64,000 nt of DNA from Marasmius tenuissimus. Its lineage: Eukaryota; Basidiomycota; Agaricomycetes; Agaricales; Marasmiaceae. The notes beneath the pieces are model-generated. The model had not been told where the DNA came from. It searched no databases and worked only from the letters and a program-made list of their open reading frames with translations. The position numbers and the translations under genes are program-made. Below, in pieces: positions 1-12,325 of the stretch (position 1 is its first letter; the number at the start of each line of letters is the position of its first letter). Location of the stretch: contig JAQOTA010000040.1 in the NCBI GenBank assembly GCA_029532415.1, forward strand, positions 1 through 64,000. The letters run 5' to 3'.

Positions 1-578
1 ACGTTTGATCTTCAGGTGTGAGCTGATAGACTCTTTAGCCACCCCCGCATTCACCATATGAGCTTAGGCTGGTGATGTTAGCTACATCCCTTCATCCTTT
101 GGCAGGTCTAGTCTATGTTGACGTGTTTCACACACTAACGTTGGAGCTCCGCGGTTCCCAGGTCATTACTTATGTGGAGAATATGGGTAATACGACCCTC
201 AAGTTCTTGGCTGAGGTGCTTGAATCAGGTCAATCTACTTGAAATCTATTATCCCCAACGCGCATAATTTATCTGGGATTGCCTCGTTACGCTTAGGCCC
301 TGTACAGGACATTTCACTCAATCGCCCTCGCTCCGGAGTCCGGAACTGGTCAAATACACTTGTGCTTTTTGGACGAAATGATGGCGAAACTGAATCGTGT
401 CAGGCAGATGAATGTCTAGAGCGGACTCGGAACACCTCCTTAGTCCTCTGGTCCTGCTTCCTAGAAACTTTTTCTCGTCACTTCCAGCCGTTGAAGTAGA
501 TCCGTATTATCAAACTCGACATATATATGTTACATACACGATCCTCTGCTTATTTCCAACTTATTACACGTTCTGTGA
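1..578. other. downstream flank of duplicated MFS pseudogene
   Basis: No gene is seen. Positions of about 280-560 resemble the downstream flank of the other transporter copy (about 3410-3660). Both contain a near-identical stretch reading gatccgtattatcaaactcg (500 and 3597) next to a TATA-like tract. This is therefore duplicated 3' flank. Open frames here lack ATG starts or recognisable content. Confidence 0.5.
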
Positions 579-2932
579 TCAAGGAACATAGCGGAATGCC
601 GGAGCCTAAGCGTATAGCCCAGTGAGTCAATGCACAACCAGCGGGCACATGCATGCTTACCTTGTCAGCAAGCTCACTGACGTCCACTTTTTCATCGGGA
701 TCTGGGACGCCATATTTCTTGTCCCGACGGGCGTTGTCCATGCGGTAGGATATCTTCAAGGTCCGTCAGAGATTATTGTTTGACAGGCGCCGCATTTTGG
801 ACTCACAGTGAGGATAAGCGCGCAAAGCGTAGCCAGGAACTCTAGAGCACAACAGACTGGGGGTGGGAGGGACGTGTCAGGTGTTATTATAACAATAACG
901 ACGTGAAACTGACCAGCGAATCCTTTGCTACAATGAACACGCTTCTATCAGTACCCCCGTCGAGTGTAAGTGGACGAGAACGTCTTTGCTCACATATATC
1001 TTGGTTCCTCAGTTTTGGGTAGCAAGTGTGACCCAAGGACGCTTCCACATTGACCTATTGCCATGAACATAGGGACCCCAGTCGCTTTCTTGGTTTCGGA
1101 GCCCAGGTTGTGAGCGTCTAGACATGTTCATTAGTCCCGCGCTCCTCAATCGACTCCGACAGGACTTACACCAAGCGATAATGATTCCAATGGCGGTATA
1201 TGTACCGCTTGTGATGCAGAATGTTGCAAAATATCTTGCGTGGAGGTTGGTAGGCACAACAAGCAGTATCCTGATGCATTCACATTTAGTGAAGTTGTGA
1301 CTGAGTTGAGCGGTTCGTAACTCACAAATAACCAATGCCCCCAGTGCTGTCGCAAACATCATAATGATACCTGCGAAGTGGATCAGGACTTTCAATGCGA
1401 TTGTATAATGCCACCCACCTCTACTCTGCAGGCGATCTGACAAAGCGGACAACGAGGTCAAGACTATAGCCGCCACAGCATAAGGAGGAACGGTCATCAA
1501 TTGCGACTTGGACGTGGCTGCGAGAGAATCAGAACTCCGAGCTCGGTCAAAAGAAACGATTCGGCTTACAGTAGCCCAACGTTTTCATGATCGTCGAAGA
1601 AAAATGCGGACGTCGAAGCCAGCGAGGCATTCAATCCAAAATAAATCACTCCACCCGCGTATATCTGAAGAACATGGGTCAGTTTGTCTCCCGCGATTCA
1701 GGATCTGTTCTCACCCTCCAATCTCGAAAGGCAAATCCAATATGAGCTGTAACTGTATTAGTAAGCATTCTTTTAGTCTGAGTATCGAACTTACATTTGT
1801 TGACCATCTGCCCCACGTCTGAGCTGGTGGCACGGTTGACTCGAGCGAGTGCGATCTCCCTTTCTCGCTCGCTCAGGAAAGTCGTCGACTCGGGCCTGTT
1901 TGGGAGGAAGAAGAGCGCTGAAACTCCCAGAAGAATAGCGGGGATGCCCTGTTCACTGGAATTCAGAATTTACGGGGATACAGTTCAATTCAGGAAAGTT
2001 GAACATACCTCCACGATGAACAAGAGGCGCCAGTTGGCGATGCTGAGGTGGGCTTCTCCTATGCCCCACGCGATGATACCACCGAATGCACCCGCAACAG
2101 CGGCAAAACCGAACCAATATGCCATCTATAGGGGAGTTAGAGCTGAAGCCTCTGTGCGTATATGGGTCTCGGCGTACCCGCAGTCCCATTTCTTGTTTCG
2201 TGTAAAACAGAGCTGTTGACGCTTGCATTAGTCTTTGCCTCAATAAGACTAATGAATGCCCGGCGTACAGAAATACAGGGGAATGGAGGGCCCAAAGCCA
2301 GCCTCGAATATTCCCAAGAAGAACCTCGCAGCCATCAACCCGCCGAAATTAAAAGCTGTTGACTGTAGATTATCATAAGCAACATTTTATATTCAGCAGT
2401 TGGAACGTCGATCCACCATCAATGTCGAGGATAGGCCCCACCCCATAGCAGCGCACGCCAACCAGACGCGGGGCGGGAACAGCTTGACACTAGCGTCGCC
2501 GGAATTTGAAACAAAATCTAGACGGATTGACTCTGTTAGTGTTGATGAGAAAGCTATGGGGTCCTCAAAGAGCTCACGTAGGTGAAGAAGAACGCAGAGT
2601 TGACCCAGTCGTATAGCTGGCCAGTTGGATCGCCTCCGAGGGTGTCTTCCTCAATGGTTAGCAACCTTGCATTCCCAAGATTGGTTCGATCAAGATCTAG
2701 TGTCGAATGTTGAGAGACAAACACAGGGCGAACAGAAAAGACGGAACTTACAAGCAAAAAGATAGAGTAAACAGGCCATTGGTAGAATACGCCTATCGAA
2801 CCTGCGTACCAGTTTCTTCTCCTCGGCGAGCCAGGAAGTAGTGGGTTCGCCGACAGGGGATGGAGCGCGTTCATCGTGAACCTCTTCAGTCTTGACGTCT
2901 TCCTCTGAGCCTTTGGAATGCTTTTCCGACAT
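579..2932 (-). pseudogene. allantoate permease-like MFS transporter, frameshifted tandem copy
   Basis: This is the second copy of the Dal5/anion:cation-symporter (ACS) type major facilitator transporter at 3682-6049. The family are 12-helix plasma-membrane permeases for small organic anions such as allantoate or nicotinate. It starts MSEKHSKGSEEDVKTEE at 2932 and ends APAFRYVP at 579, with the exon pattern of its neighbour. Compared base by base it lacks one T near 2485 (gcttgac against gctttgac in the intact copy) in the exon encoding ILFQIPAT. It also has five C instead of six near 1339 (atgcccccagtg against atgccccccagtg). Each deletion shifts the frame. The first leads to an early stop; the second puts TGA across the next splice junction. 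The later exons remain well conserved (SKSQLMTVPPYAVAAIVL, RYFATFCITSGTYT), so decay looks recent. A sequencing error at the homopolymer cannot be excluded for the second shift. Confidence 0.75.
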
Positions 2933-3681
2933 TATGTTCTGGAAGAAAGTGCGGGGAGAAATTGGAGTCGCTAGCGAATTGCAAAAGCTGAGCGGGTTTT
3001 TTATATCATCTGAAACCGTCACGTAAAATTCGAGCCTATTTTTGTTTGCCGGGTGAACCTTGGTGAGCCATCAATGCATCACTACTACAGGGAGTCCATG
3101 ATAATTCCAGATTGGGGTGTGGGGAAGATTCTAAGAATATGTTTTGTGGTTCGTATCGTAAAGAGGGAATAATCGGCCGATGGTATAGTACTGAGACTGC
3201 TGCCCTCCTCAATTCCAGTAGCTTTGGGATATATGGCGCGAATCCTCATTAGGCAAGACATATAAATTTCCAGAAGGTACTGATTCCGAGGTCTAAAATT
3301 AAGCTAACAGTGTCAGTAACAGACCTCAAACCATCGCGATTTCTGATATTCGAGTCAAGTGGGATGTCAATCTAGTATTCAAGGCGCGTCTAATACAGCT
3401 GGGATTGACTAGTTGACTCGTTATGCTCAGGCCTTGTGCAGAATATCTCCGAACTTGGGCTCTCCGGACAACGAAATCATGGCAAAATCGAGTCGCGACA
3501 AGCAAGTGGTGGTCTAATGGATCAGACGTTGAACATTTCCTTCTTTCCTGCTTCCCATAACCTATCCTTGGTCGTAGAGTCCAGCCTTGGATATAGATCC
3601 GTATTATCAAACTCGACATACATATAGTACACACACAATCCCCTGTTTCGTTTCCAATCTTATTGAGTACAAGTATCGCAA
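2933..3681. other. intergenic region between the two MFS copies
   Basis: This is the upstream region of the pseudogene copy plus the downstream flank of the intact copy. It contains the palindrome ATCGGCCGAT at 3172-3181, a motif shared with the promoter of the intact copy. No gene is seen; the open frames here overlap duplicated flank. Confidence 0.5.
3172..3181. promoter_or_regulatory. ATCGGCCGAT palindrome upstream of MFS pseudogene
   Basis: This is a perfect 10-bp palindrome about 240 bp upstream of the start codon. It follows a block (cgtatcgtaaagaggga) that is also conserved upstream of the other copy. It contains CGG/CCG half sites of the type bound by fungal Zn2Cys6 regulators. The operator role is inferred. 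Confidence 0.4.
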
Positions 3682-6049
3682 TCATGGGACATAACGGAAT
3701 GCAGGAGCCTAAGCGCATAGTCCAGTGAGTTTACTGCACAACTGGGTGGCACATGAACACTTACCTTGTCAGCAAGCTCACTGACGTCCACTTTTTCATT
3801 GGGATCTGGGACGCCGTATTCTTTGTCACGACGGGCGTTGTCCGTGCGATAGGATATCTTCGAGGTTCGTCAGAGAGATGATTCGACAAACACACACCTC
3901 ACGTTGAACTCACAGTGAGAATAAGCGCGCAAAGGGTAGCTAGGAACTCTAGAGCACAACAGACTGGGGGTGGGAGGGACTTGTCAGATGCTTCCATGTC
4001 GATAAGAACGATGCAGACTAACCAGCAAAACCTTTACTACAATGAATACGTTCCTATCAGTACCCCGTTGAGTGTAAGTGGACGAGAATGTCTTTGCTCA
4101 CGTATATCTCGGTCCCTCAGTTTTGGGTAGTAAGTGCGACCCAAGGACGCTTCCACATTGACCTATCGCCATGAACATAGGGACCCCGGTCGCTTTCTTG
4201 GTTTCGGAGCCCAGGTTGTGAGCGTCTGAACAGGTACATTAGTCCCGCGCTCTTCCATCAACTCCGACAGGACCTACACCAAGCGATGATAATTCCAATG
4301 CCGGTATATGTACCACTCGTAATGCAGAATGTCGCAAAATATCTTGCTTTGATGTTGTTAGGCACGACAACCAAGATCCTGGTGTATATACCCTTCAGCG
4401 ACGTTGTGACCGAGTCGATCTTTGGAACCCACAGATAACCAATGCCCCCCAGTGCGGTCGCAAACATCATGAAAATACCTACGAGATGGATCAGGAGCCG
4501 CAATCAATCTGTTTAATACCACTTACCTCGAGTCTGCAGGCGATCTGATAAAGCAGACAACGAGGTCAAGACTATAGCCGCCACGGCATAAGGAGGGACA
4601 GTCATCAGTTGCGACTTTGAAGGAGCTATCGCAGAATTAGAATTCCGTCTTGGCCAAAGAGCAGAAGAACTCGGACGTACAGTAACCAAATGTGGTCATG
4701 ATCGTCGGGAAAAACGCGGAAGTCGAAGCCAGCGAGGCATTCAATCCAAAATAGATCACTCCGCCCGCGTATATCTGGAGAACCATGGGTTAGTTTGTCT
4801 CCGGCGATCCAAGATCTGTTCTCACCCTCCAATCTCGGAAGGCAAATCCAATATGTGCTGGAATCGTATCAGCGAGCGTTCTTTCAGTCTGGGCATTTTA
4901 CAAACCCTTGCTGACGGTTTGCCCCACGTCCGCACTGGTGGCACGATTGATGCGGGCGAGTGCGATTTCTCTTTCTCGTTCGTTCAGGAAGGTCGTCGAC
5001 TCGGGCCGGTTCGGGAGTAAGAAGAGTGTTACAACCCCCAAAAGAATGGCAGGGATGCCCTGTTCACACGGAATCAGAATCTCTCGCCAGACGCACGATC
5101 CGAAGAAGATAAGCATACCTCCACGATGAACAGAAGACGCCAGTTCTCAAAGCTGAGCTTGGCTAATCCTACACCGTACGCGATTATACCACCGAATGCA
5201 CCCGCAACGGCAGCAAACCCGAACCAATATGCCATCTGTAAGGATAGGGGTTTAAGAGATTTTTTGTGAGTTGACGAAATGTTAGCGTACCCGCAGTCCT
5301 ATTTCTCGTTTCGTGTAGAACAAAGCTGTCAGTGCTTGCGTTAGTCGCGGCCTCTCGTAGTACTGAGTGATTCCGCCCGACGTACAGAAATACAAAGGAA
5401 TGGAGGGTGCAAATCCAGCCTCAAATATCCCCAAAAAGACTCTCGTAGTCAACATTCCACCGAAATTAAAAGCTGTTGACTGTGAAACCATGAGGGACAT
5501 CCTTCTTTCAGAGCGTTTGGAAGGCTGATTCCCACCATCAATGTCGAAGATAGGCCCCATCCAATAGCGGCGCACGCCAACCAGACACGGGGCGGAAACA
5601 GCTTTGACGTTATGGTCGCCGGAATTTGAAACAGAATCTGAAGAAACGGCTCTATCAGTACCCGTGAAAAAGTCTTAAGGTCCACGGAAACCTCACGTAT
5701 GAGAAGAAGAACGCAGAATTGACCCAGTCGTATAGTTGGCCGGTAGGATCGCCGTCGAGGATATCTCTGTCAATATGTTGCAACCTTGCATTCCCGAGAT
5801 TGGTACGATCGAGGTCTAATGTTGACAGTTGAACAAACACAGGGCAGACAAGAGCATGCCGAACTTACAAGCAAAAAGATAGAGCAAACAGACCATTGGT
5901 AGGATACGCCTATCGAGCTTGCGTACTAGTTTCTTTTCTTCGGCGAGCCAGGAAGCTGTGGTTTCGCCGGGAGGAGAAGTAGCACGTCCATTGTAAACCT
6001 CTTCAGTCTTGACGTCTTCCTCTGAGCCTTTGGAATGCTTTTCCGACAT
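3682..6049 (-). CDS. allantoate permease-like MFS transporter (Dal5/ACS family)
   Basis: Predicted 12-helix plasma-membrane permease of the fungal Dal5/Tna1 group, which carry small organic anions (allantoate, ureidosuccinate, nicotinate); the substrate cannot be told from sequence. The start ATG at 6049 opens an acidic cytoplasmic N-terminus. Next comes DRRILPMVCLLYLFA, and then the spliced family blocks DLDRTNLGNAR, GWGLSSTLM, TRVFLGIFEAGFAPSIPLYF, FYTKREIGLR, MAYWFGFAAVAGAFGG, ENWRLLFIVEGIPAILLG, FLLPNRPESTTFLNERERE, VYAGGVIYFGLN, RYFATFCITSGTYTGIGIIIAW and GQCGSVLGSH. The carboxy end is DPDEKVDVSELADKAPAFRYVP. About ten introns of 50-60 nt join in frame by eye, for example after LYLFA (GTAAGT) and within GGIGYL (GTGGGT...CACCAG). 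No break was found, unlike its tandem copy. A palindrome ATCGGCCGAT lies about 220 bp upstream. Confidence 0.85.
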
Positions 6050-6269
6050 CGTGCAAGAGGAAAGTGCAAGGAGACTGGAGTCGGTAAAGAATTGTGAATC
6101 TGAAGGGGTTTTTATATCACCTGAAACTGTCACGTACAGTCTGAGCCTACTGTATGTTTATTTGCCGGGAGAACCTTAGTGGGCCATCAATATGGGGAAT
6201 CCATGACAGTTCCAGATTGAGGTGTGGGGAATGAATGTGGTTCGAGGTCCGTATCGTAAAGAGGGAAAT

Positions 6270-6279
6270 ATCGGCCGAT
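6270..6279. promoter_or_regulatory. ATCGGCCGAT palindrome upstream of intact MFS gene
   Basis: Same 10-bp perfect palindrome and same preceding sequence (cgtatcgtaaagaggga) as at 3172, about 220 bp from the start codon. Retention in both copies reflects the duplication, but a third copy at 7254 does not. A Zn2Cys6 activator site is a reasonable guess. Confidence 0.4.
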
Positions 6280-7253
6280 AGCATAGTCCTACCCTCCTCG
6301 ACCCCAGTAGTCCATAGGGATATATGGCGCAACTCTTCATTAGGCAACGCACGTTACTCCACAGAAAGTACCAATTCCGAGGACGAAAAATGAGCTACTA
6401 GCCCTCAACGTATCGCTATCCCTGATATCCTGGTCAAGTGCGATATGATTGTTCCTCTGGTTTCCAACCTGCACCTGTGACCAACCAGAGAAGCGAGAGC
6501 CGAGGGTGTTTCGGTTGTCACATGGAGAAGTTGAAAAGTTCAATGGTTTGAAGTACCGGATGCAAACCGGAAGGTTTGTTGATCTTGATCGCTCTAGAAT
6601 AGTATTATGTTCGGGTGATTCGGGTGTACGAACACCACGGAGCTTTGGTGGACAATTGTGCATCAGTTTGAGTCCATACGTATCCATTACCAAGCGACTT
6701 ACTATGAGCACTGAGTACTGTACACTGCAGTGGGTGTAGCTATCGTGTCGGGATTTTCGACCGAACTTCGCGCCAGTGAATATCTGTAGGTACAGTCGGA
6801 TGATAGTCTCGTCAAATTGATTCGCCTTGTCAAGGTCATATTGCCCCAATTCAACTAAGGGATGACAGTGAGAAATTCGATTCATGCAACAGTCGATTGG
6901 CAGGACTCCCACACGCCGAATCGAGGTGGGTGGCGCATTCTGAGCTTTTGTTTAGTCCACTCACCGTCCATCAAGTATTCATTATCTGAACACATGCAGT
7001 AGTCACGGTTATTGGCGAGTCGCTCTTGGCTGATAAGGGGTGAGAGGCTTTGTAGATTGAAGGAGGAATTTTCGATGGTCGCGAGAACAAACACGAAGCC
7101 CCTTCGTGTTCTGAAGGCAGTTGACCTCAGCTGACATCCCTGCGTTCTTGATAGTAATAATACAGCGGGAAGAGTGATGGCTTGGCTGGTGAGTGCTCCC
7201 CGACTTCATTGCGAAACAGACTTCAACAGAGCCACGTACAAGGCAAGAATTTT

Positions 7254-7263
7254 ATCGGCCGAT
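7254..7263. promoter_or_regulatory. third ATCGGCCGAT palindrome
   Basis: A third perfect copy, with flanks (tttatcggccgatatc) unlike the duplicated promoter block. It is therefore probably independent. It lies about 840 bp upstream of the AIP1 start and 1.2 kb upstream of the MFS start, between divergent genes. Confidence 0.3.
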
Positions 7264-8096
7264 ATCCCCTCCCGGATTTGCTGGGGTACGTGAATGAGGT
7301 CTCTGAGTTACTCAGGTACCCGTTGGTGACGTCTGTATCAACAGTCAAGCGCTTTCATGAGCACAAAACGATATTTAGAGCAAGTGGCGAGTTCGGAGAC
7401 ACACCCGACTACGCCGCAGCGACAAAGCTACACAGGTTGTCATTAGAGTTGCTTTTGACGACGAAATCTAGAGGAGGGACGGTCTATCTGAGGCTAGATA
7501 CCACTAAATCTCAACATTTGTATCAGTGACAGTGGTGTATACACAAAGAAGGCACACGCGTATGTACCTTTAGAGAAGCTGATCGGGGAAAGGAGACGTG
7601 GGAGGTGCGTTGCGATTTTTGGTGACTTTACGAAAAGTGCGGGAGAGACGCGAACAGGATGTGATGTTGCGATGGAGGACACGGATAAGAATAGCCTCCG
7701 TTGCGTTGAATCTTGGATACTCATGAGGACTGGCATGATGTCGCTTGAAGCTTGAGAACAAAAAGTGTCTGATGAACCGATGACAGACCGCCCTCCCTGG
7801 ATGAGCGTCGCGCCCGTGAGCGAGTGGATTCGAATAGAATTCGGGGAGAAAGATGCGCGAAAGTGGCGCCAATAGCCACAGATGCGATTGGATGGTGATA
7901 CGGAGACAGGTAGACATCAATGTTCAAAGGAGGTGAAACGTGAGGTCGAGGCTCTCAGAAGGTTGAGGGGAGGCTGAGATTGGAGCTGTCGCCCCAGTCC
8001 ACAATCCTGCCACGTGGGTTGCATGGCAATCACCGGCAGTCGCTACTCCGCCGCAGGCATCTCGCAGCATCTTGACCACTCATCGACACGACGATT

Positions 8097-10781
8097 ATGT
8101 CCTTCAAACGAAGCGATCTCTATCCTCCAAACCCCATAACAGAGCGAGGAAAATACACCAAGCTTAGTGCCAGCAAAAACAAGATTGTCTACGCGAATGG
8201 AAAATCTGTCATTGTACGTGTAGTTAGAACGTTTGTCTAGGAGCAATGTGATGTTGATTCGATTGTTGGAACCATCTCTAGATACGTGATTTGGCGGTAT
8301 GCAAATCAATTTTGTTGCATAGTCTGGGTCTGAAATCGCGCAGAATCCCTCAGCTTCTGTTGCGTATACCGGACATGTTCAGAATACGACTGTCGCGAGG
8401 ATCTCACCATCGGGATACTACTGTGCATCCGCAGACGCTCTTGGAACCGGTAATGAAGAGTTGAGAAACGCTATAAGATGTTCCTGATTAAATTACACAG
8501 TGAGAGTATGGGACACTGTCGGAGAAGATCAGGTTCTGAAGGGCGAGTACAAAGTGATATCGGGAAGAATGTGCGTATAGAAGTTCCTCGATCGCGCAAA
8601 CTAAACTGATTTTGAAGCCCTCACGAATCTGTCAATGAACAGCAACGATCTCGCGTGGGACGGAGAGAGTAAACGCATCGTTGCAGTCGGTGATGGAAAA
8701 GAGAAGTGGGCTCACGAGTTACCCCACACCTTGAACCCATTGGTGACTTACATGCCTCCAGGTTCGGACACGCATTCATGATGGACTCTGGCTCTTCGAC
8801 CGGGGAAATTAGTGGGCATTCGAAGGTAATTATGGTCAGAACGTTGAAGGAGATGACATCTTGACCTTCTTGGAAGGCGATCAACGCTGTTTCCATTCGC
8901 CATCAACGGCCATTCCGAGCTGTAACGGCATCGGATGATACGACGATTATTTTCCACCAGGGTGAGTTGGAACCTCATCCACACGAAAATGCAGCCTGAT
9001 TTTCTATGCCCAGGTGCGCCGTTTAAATACGATAAGGTCAGGGTCATTAAGACTGGTAGTTCCAAGCTAAGACGTAACTGCCACACGACAGACGATCAGG
9101 ACGCACTCGAAGTTTGTCCAGGACGTTCAATATGCCCCCTCGGGTGACACCTTTGCCAGTGTCGGCTCCGATTACAAGATCTTCCTTTACGATGGCAAGA
9201 CTGGTGACACCCTCGCCGAAGTAACGGATAGCCCTCACAAAGGGACAGTCGTACGTTCGAACTATCTTACCTTGTGAGACACTCGCACTCATGTACTCAT
9301 TCTAGATGGCTTGCTCCTGGAGCCCGGATTCTAGATCGTTGTCCACATCATCTGCAGATGGCACCGTCAAACTTTGTAAGGAATCACGCGTTAGACTCAT
9401 TACTCACCCACCTCATCCTTTGCGGCAGGGGATGTTGAGACACGCAAATCCGTGAATGTATGGACAGTTGGATCGGGGGTCGACTATCAACAAGTGGGGA
9501 ATACGTGGAGTGGGGAAAGCGACGTCGTTTCTTTGTCTCTCAGCGGAGACCTTAACGTTTTCGATGTGCGGACAGGTGACAAACCTGCCAGAGTTATCAA
9601 TGTGAGCTTCAGCATTACTGCCCCTCCAAGGCGGACTCAGAACTGAAGGATCGTTCCATTTTCCAAGGCTCCGCAAAAGTCGATCACGGCGATGGTACAG
9701 GCTGGCTCGGAAACTTTCCTTGCAGGTACCGCTGACGGTCGCATCCTCTCGTATTCGACCTCTTCTACAGAGTCGAAGCATCTCCAGGGACAGGGTCACA
9801 CCAGCATGGTGACTGGACTTGTCGCTGCGCCAGCCGGAGACAAGGTCTTCTCCGCAGGTTTCGACGATCATGTAAGGGAAATCGACATTGGTGGCAAAGG
9901 ATTCACGTAAGTCTCTGTTTAGATATTTCATCTTGATCTGGCCTCTCACCATCAGGAAACACATACAGGCAAGCCTCGTTATCCACCGCATCGCAGCCCA
10001 AGTCAATCGCGGTCGCGGAGGACGACTCTGTCTTTGTAGTAGAAATCAAAGGCGTTGAAGTGATCCGCTCTAACCAAAAGGTGTCCGACCTTAACCCTCA
10101 ATACACCCCTACAGTCGTGGGTGTCTGGAAAACTGTTGTTGCAATCGGTGGAGAGGTGCGTGTTACAATGCTGTATGCACATGTTAGCGGCATTGGAAAG
10201 TTGTGCTTTGTATTTCAAGGACCAGAAAGTTCGCTTATACGACTGGGACGGAAAGGCGTTGAAAGAAACGTCCGTTTTGGAAGGCAACAAAGGTCTCGTC
10301 ACTGCGCTTGCGTTTTCACCTGACGGGAACTTGCTGGCATCTGGAGACGTGAGTGGAACCCTCAGAATGACATACATAAGGCATTAGCCATGGCTGACCC
10401 CTGCTTCTCACAGTCGAGCGGAACGATTTGCCTATTTGACGCTAAAGAGAAGAAGGTTAGTTCTTGCAGGACCTTTGGCGTGTAGTTGTATCACTCACCC
10501 TCACGTAGCTTATCACTTCAAGATGGTCTTTCCACTCCGCCAGGGTAAACTCGTTGTCCTGGACTTCCGACTCGAAGCACTGCGCGTCTGGTTCCTTAGA
10601 CACGCACGTTTACGTGTGGAGCGTGGCGAAGCCTTTGAAGAATATCGGATTGAAGAATGTTGGCCTTGGAGGTGTCAATTCGGTGCTATGGCTCGACAAC
10701 GCAGACGGGAAGACCGGAAAGCTTGCCTCTGCCGGGTTTGATGCTTGCGTGAAAGTTTGGGAAGTTACATTCCATGCGTAG
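8097..10781 (+). CDS. AIP1: actin-interacting protein 1 (WD-repeat cofilin cofactor)
   Basis: WD40 protein of the Aip1/WDR1 family. With cofilin it caps and disassembles actin filaments at cortical actin patches. It starts MSFKRSDLYPPNPITERGKY at 8097. Spliced exons then give the Aip1 hallmarks: YTGHVQNTTVARISPSGYY, VRVWDTVGEDQVLKGEY, INDLAWDGESKRIVAVGDG, GAPFKYDK, FASVGSDYKIFLYDGKTGD, ADGTVKLWDVETRKSVNVW, FLAGTADGRILSYST, DDHVREIDIGGKGFT, DQKVRLYDWDGK, LAFSPDGNLLASGDSSGTI and WSFHSARVNSLSWTSDSKH. The last blade ends KVWEVTFHA at 10781. The order matches the two seven-bladed propellers of the family, and the size (about 600 codons) fits. Many short introns interrupt it, including a very small exon near 10414. 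No break is seen. The 3' end converges with the ALY gene about 190 bp away. Confidence 0.92.
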
Positions 10782-10973
10782 GTCATGCGGGAAGAAGGGG
10801 TCAAAGCGATTGACAGCAATTGACTCATGATCACCTGAGGATTGGAGGATTACACACGTATATGTACAGTACAAGAACTGAATGAACAAGAATCGACTAA
10901 TATCGTAGAATTCGTGGAATATCAGCAAGGGAGTAATGTTGATTTTTAAGATGAAGCACGACAGGAGACCATC

Positions 10974-12000
10974 TCAAGCCATGTCAATATCCTCAGTAGG
11001 AGCCGATGCTGGCTTATCCTCGGAAGGTTTTTGTGCATCGTCGTTCGATGGCTTGACGGCGGCTGGCTCTGTGTCGCCCATGAACGCGTCCAGTTCCTTG
11101 TCCAACTCCTCTGCAGTCTTGGGTTTCTTTGGGGCTGGTCGTGATGTATTAGCCTTGGGAGGAGGACCGCCTCTCCTCCTCGGTCGGGAGCGCATGGGTC
11201 CACTGGTGAAACTGGGGATCAGGAAACATTTGATTGGTACCCATATCATGACACGTACGGGCCAGTCGATTCTTTTATCTCAGAGTCATCTGCCGCCAGT
11301 CGTTCCTTGAGCGGTGGTCGCTGTATCCTGTTGATCAAAGCGGATCCGCTGACTGCTCGACGAGGGGGGCGAGGTGGGCCACTATCGTATGTTATTGACA
11401 TGGGTTGACCTGATACAGAAATGCTCAGCAGGAAGTCGTGACTGGATCGTGAAGCGACGCACCTTTGGCCAAAATTCCATCAAACTGCTTCTTGGCCCTC
11501 GTTGCTTCAGCTGGTGTCTCATACGAGATGATAGCAACACCAGAGGAGCGTCCACTGCGATCATACTTGATGGATATAGAAAGTGACAGGCGGTTGGTTG
11601 GCTTTCTTTTCATGGAGAAGCGCGGCTAGGTCGAGGTCGTACCCTGATCAATGGCTCACGAACGAGCGTGCCGATTTGTCCAAATATCGACTAGTGGAAA
11701 AGTCTCTGAGCGACGACAGGTCGAGATTGACTAGCGACATACCGCAAGGTCTTTGGGTGTCACTTCGTAATGCAAATTTGACACTTGAAGCTTAGTGGTG
11801 ACCGCGCTCCCATTTGAAGGAAGTCGAGGCTTGTCCTCGTTGCTGAAAGCCGTCTTGACACCAGGAGCTCTGTCGTGAACCCATTGTTCGTTGACATTGG
11901 GACGCTATTGAGAGTGGATTGAGATACGTGAAAACTTCTAGTACCACGGAATACACACGCTATATGGCTTTTGACTTCTGTTTGAGCGAAAAGCGGACAT
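10974..12000 (-). CDS. ALY/REF-type mRNA export factor with RRM (Yra1-like)
   Basis: Nuclear RNA-binding adaptor that links TREX to the Mex67/NXF1 export receptor. Reading from ATG at 12000, the N-terminus MSAFRSNRSQKPYS splices to RPNVNEQWVHDRAPGVKTAF. The RRM follows: KLQVSNLHYEVTPKDLA (RNP2 strand), then after introns SISIKYDRSGRSSGVAIISY (RNP1 strand) and ETPAEATRAKKQFDGI. The C-terminus is an RGG-like stretch (RSRPRRRGGPPPKANTSRPA) followed by KKPKTAEELDKELDAFMGD, the conserved UAP56/Sub2-binding helix, and an acidic tail ending EDIDMA. The first exon is inferred from one GTGTGT...AATAG intron and is less certain than the rest. An intron-rich structure is usual for this gene in basidiomycetes. 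Confidence 0.88.
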
Positions 12001-12325
12001 ATTGTGTGCAAAAAATGAGCAGACAAGGAGTGAGGGAGGAGGGCGCGCTGGTCGGAGTCGAGAGTCAAAAGGGTCAAGCTGGTTAGGGTCAGTAGCCTGT
12101 CGGGATTGGCTGTGCAAAACTTCTCACGCCACGACGTGTGCTTTCGGCGATTTTAACCTTCTAGCTCCCTCGTGAACAAAAGATAGGTACAAATCGTCAA
12201 AGTTCAGGTCAAGAAGACGGGATTGTGGATATTATACATTAATAAATACTAACAAGCCCAGTGCTCGTAATCATGGTCCATTCAAGTTGTCCGAATTCAG
12301 TGGTAGTCGTCCATCACCGTTCACG
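12001..12325. other. intergenic, ALY promoter and 3' end of secreted-protein gene
   Basis: Short spacer. It carries the upstream region of the ALY gene and the 3' flank of the secreted protein gene. I see no further gene. Confidence 0.5.

Larger units (their letters stand above)
6050..8096. other. gene-poor region upstream of the MFS array and AIP1 gene
   Basis: About 2 kb without a recognisable gene. It holds the promoter of the intact MFS gene and, at the right end, that of the AIP1 gene. Open frames at 6340-6912 (-), 7182-7529 (+) and 7494-7920 (-) overlap each other, show no known motif and have no clear start. I regard them as chance, though a small unrecognised gene is possible. Palindromes ATCGGCCGAT lie at 6270-6279 and 7254-7263. 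Confidence 0.45.

Noticed and set aside
6340..6912. 190-codon open frame on the minus strand
   Set aside because: No domain or splice context is seen, and it overlaps an equally open frame on the other strand. It includes duplicated promoter-like sequence.
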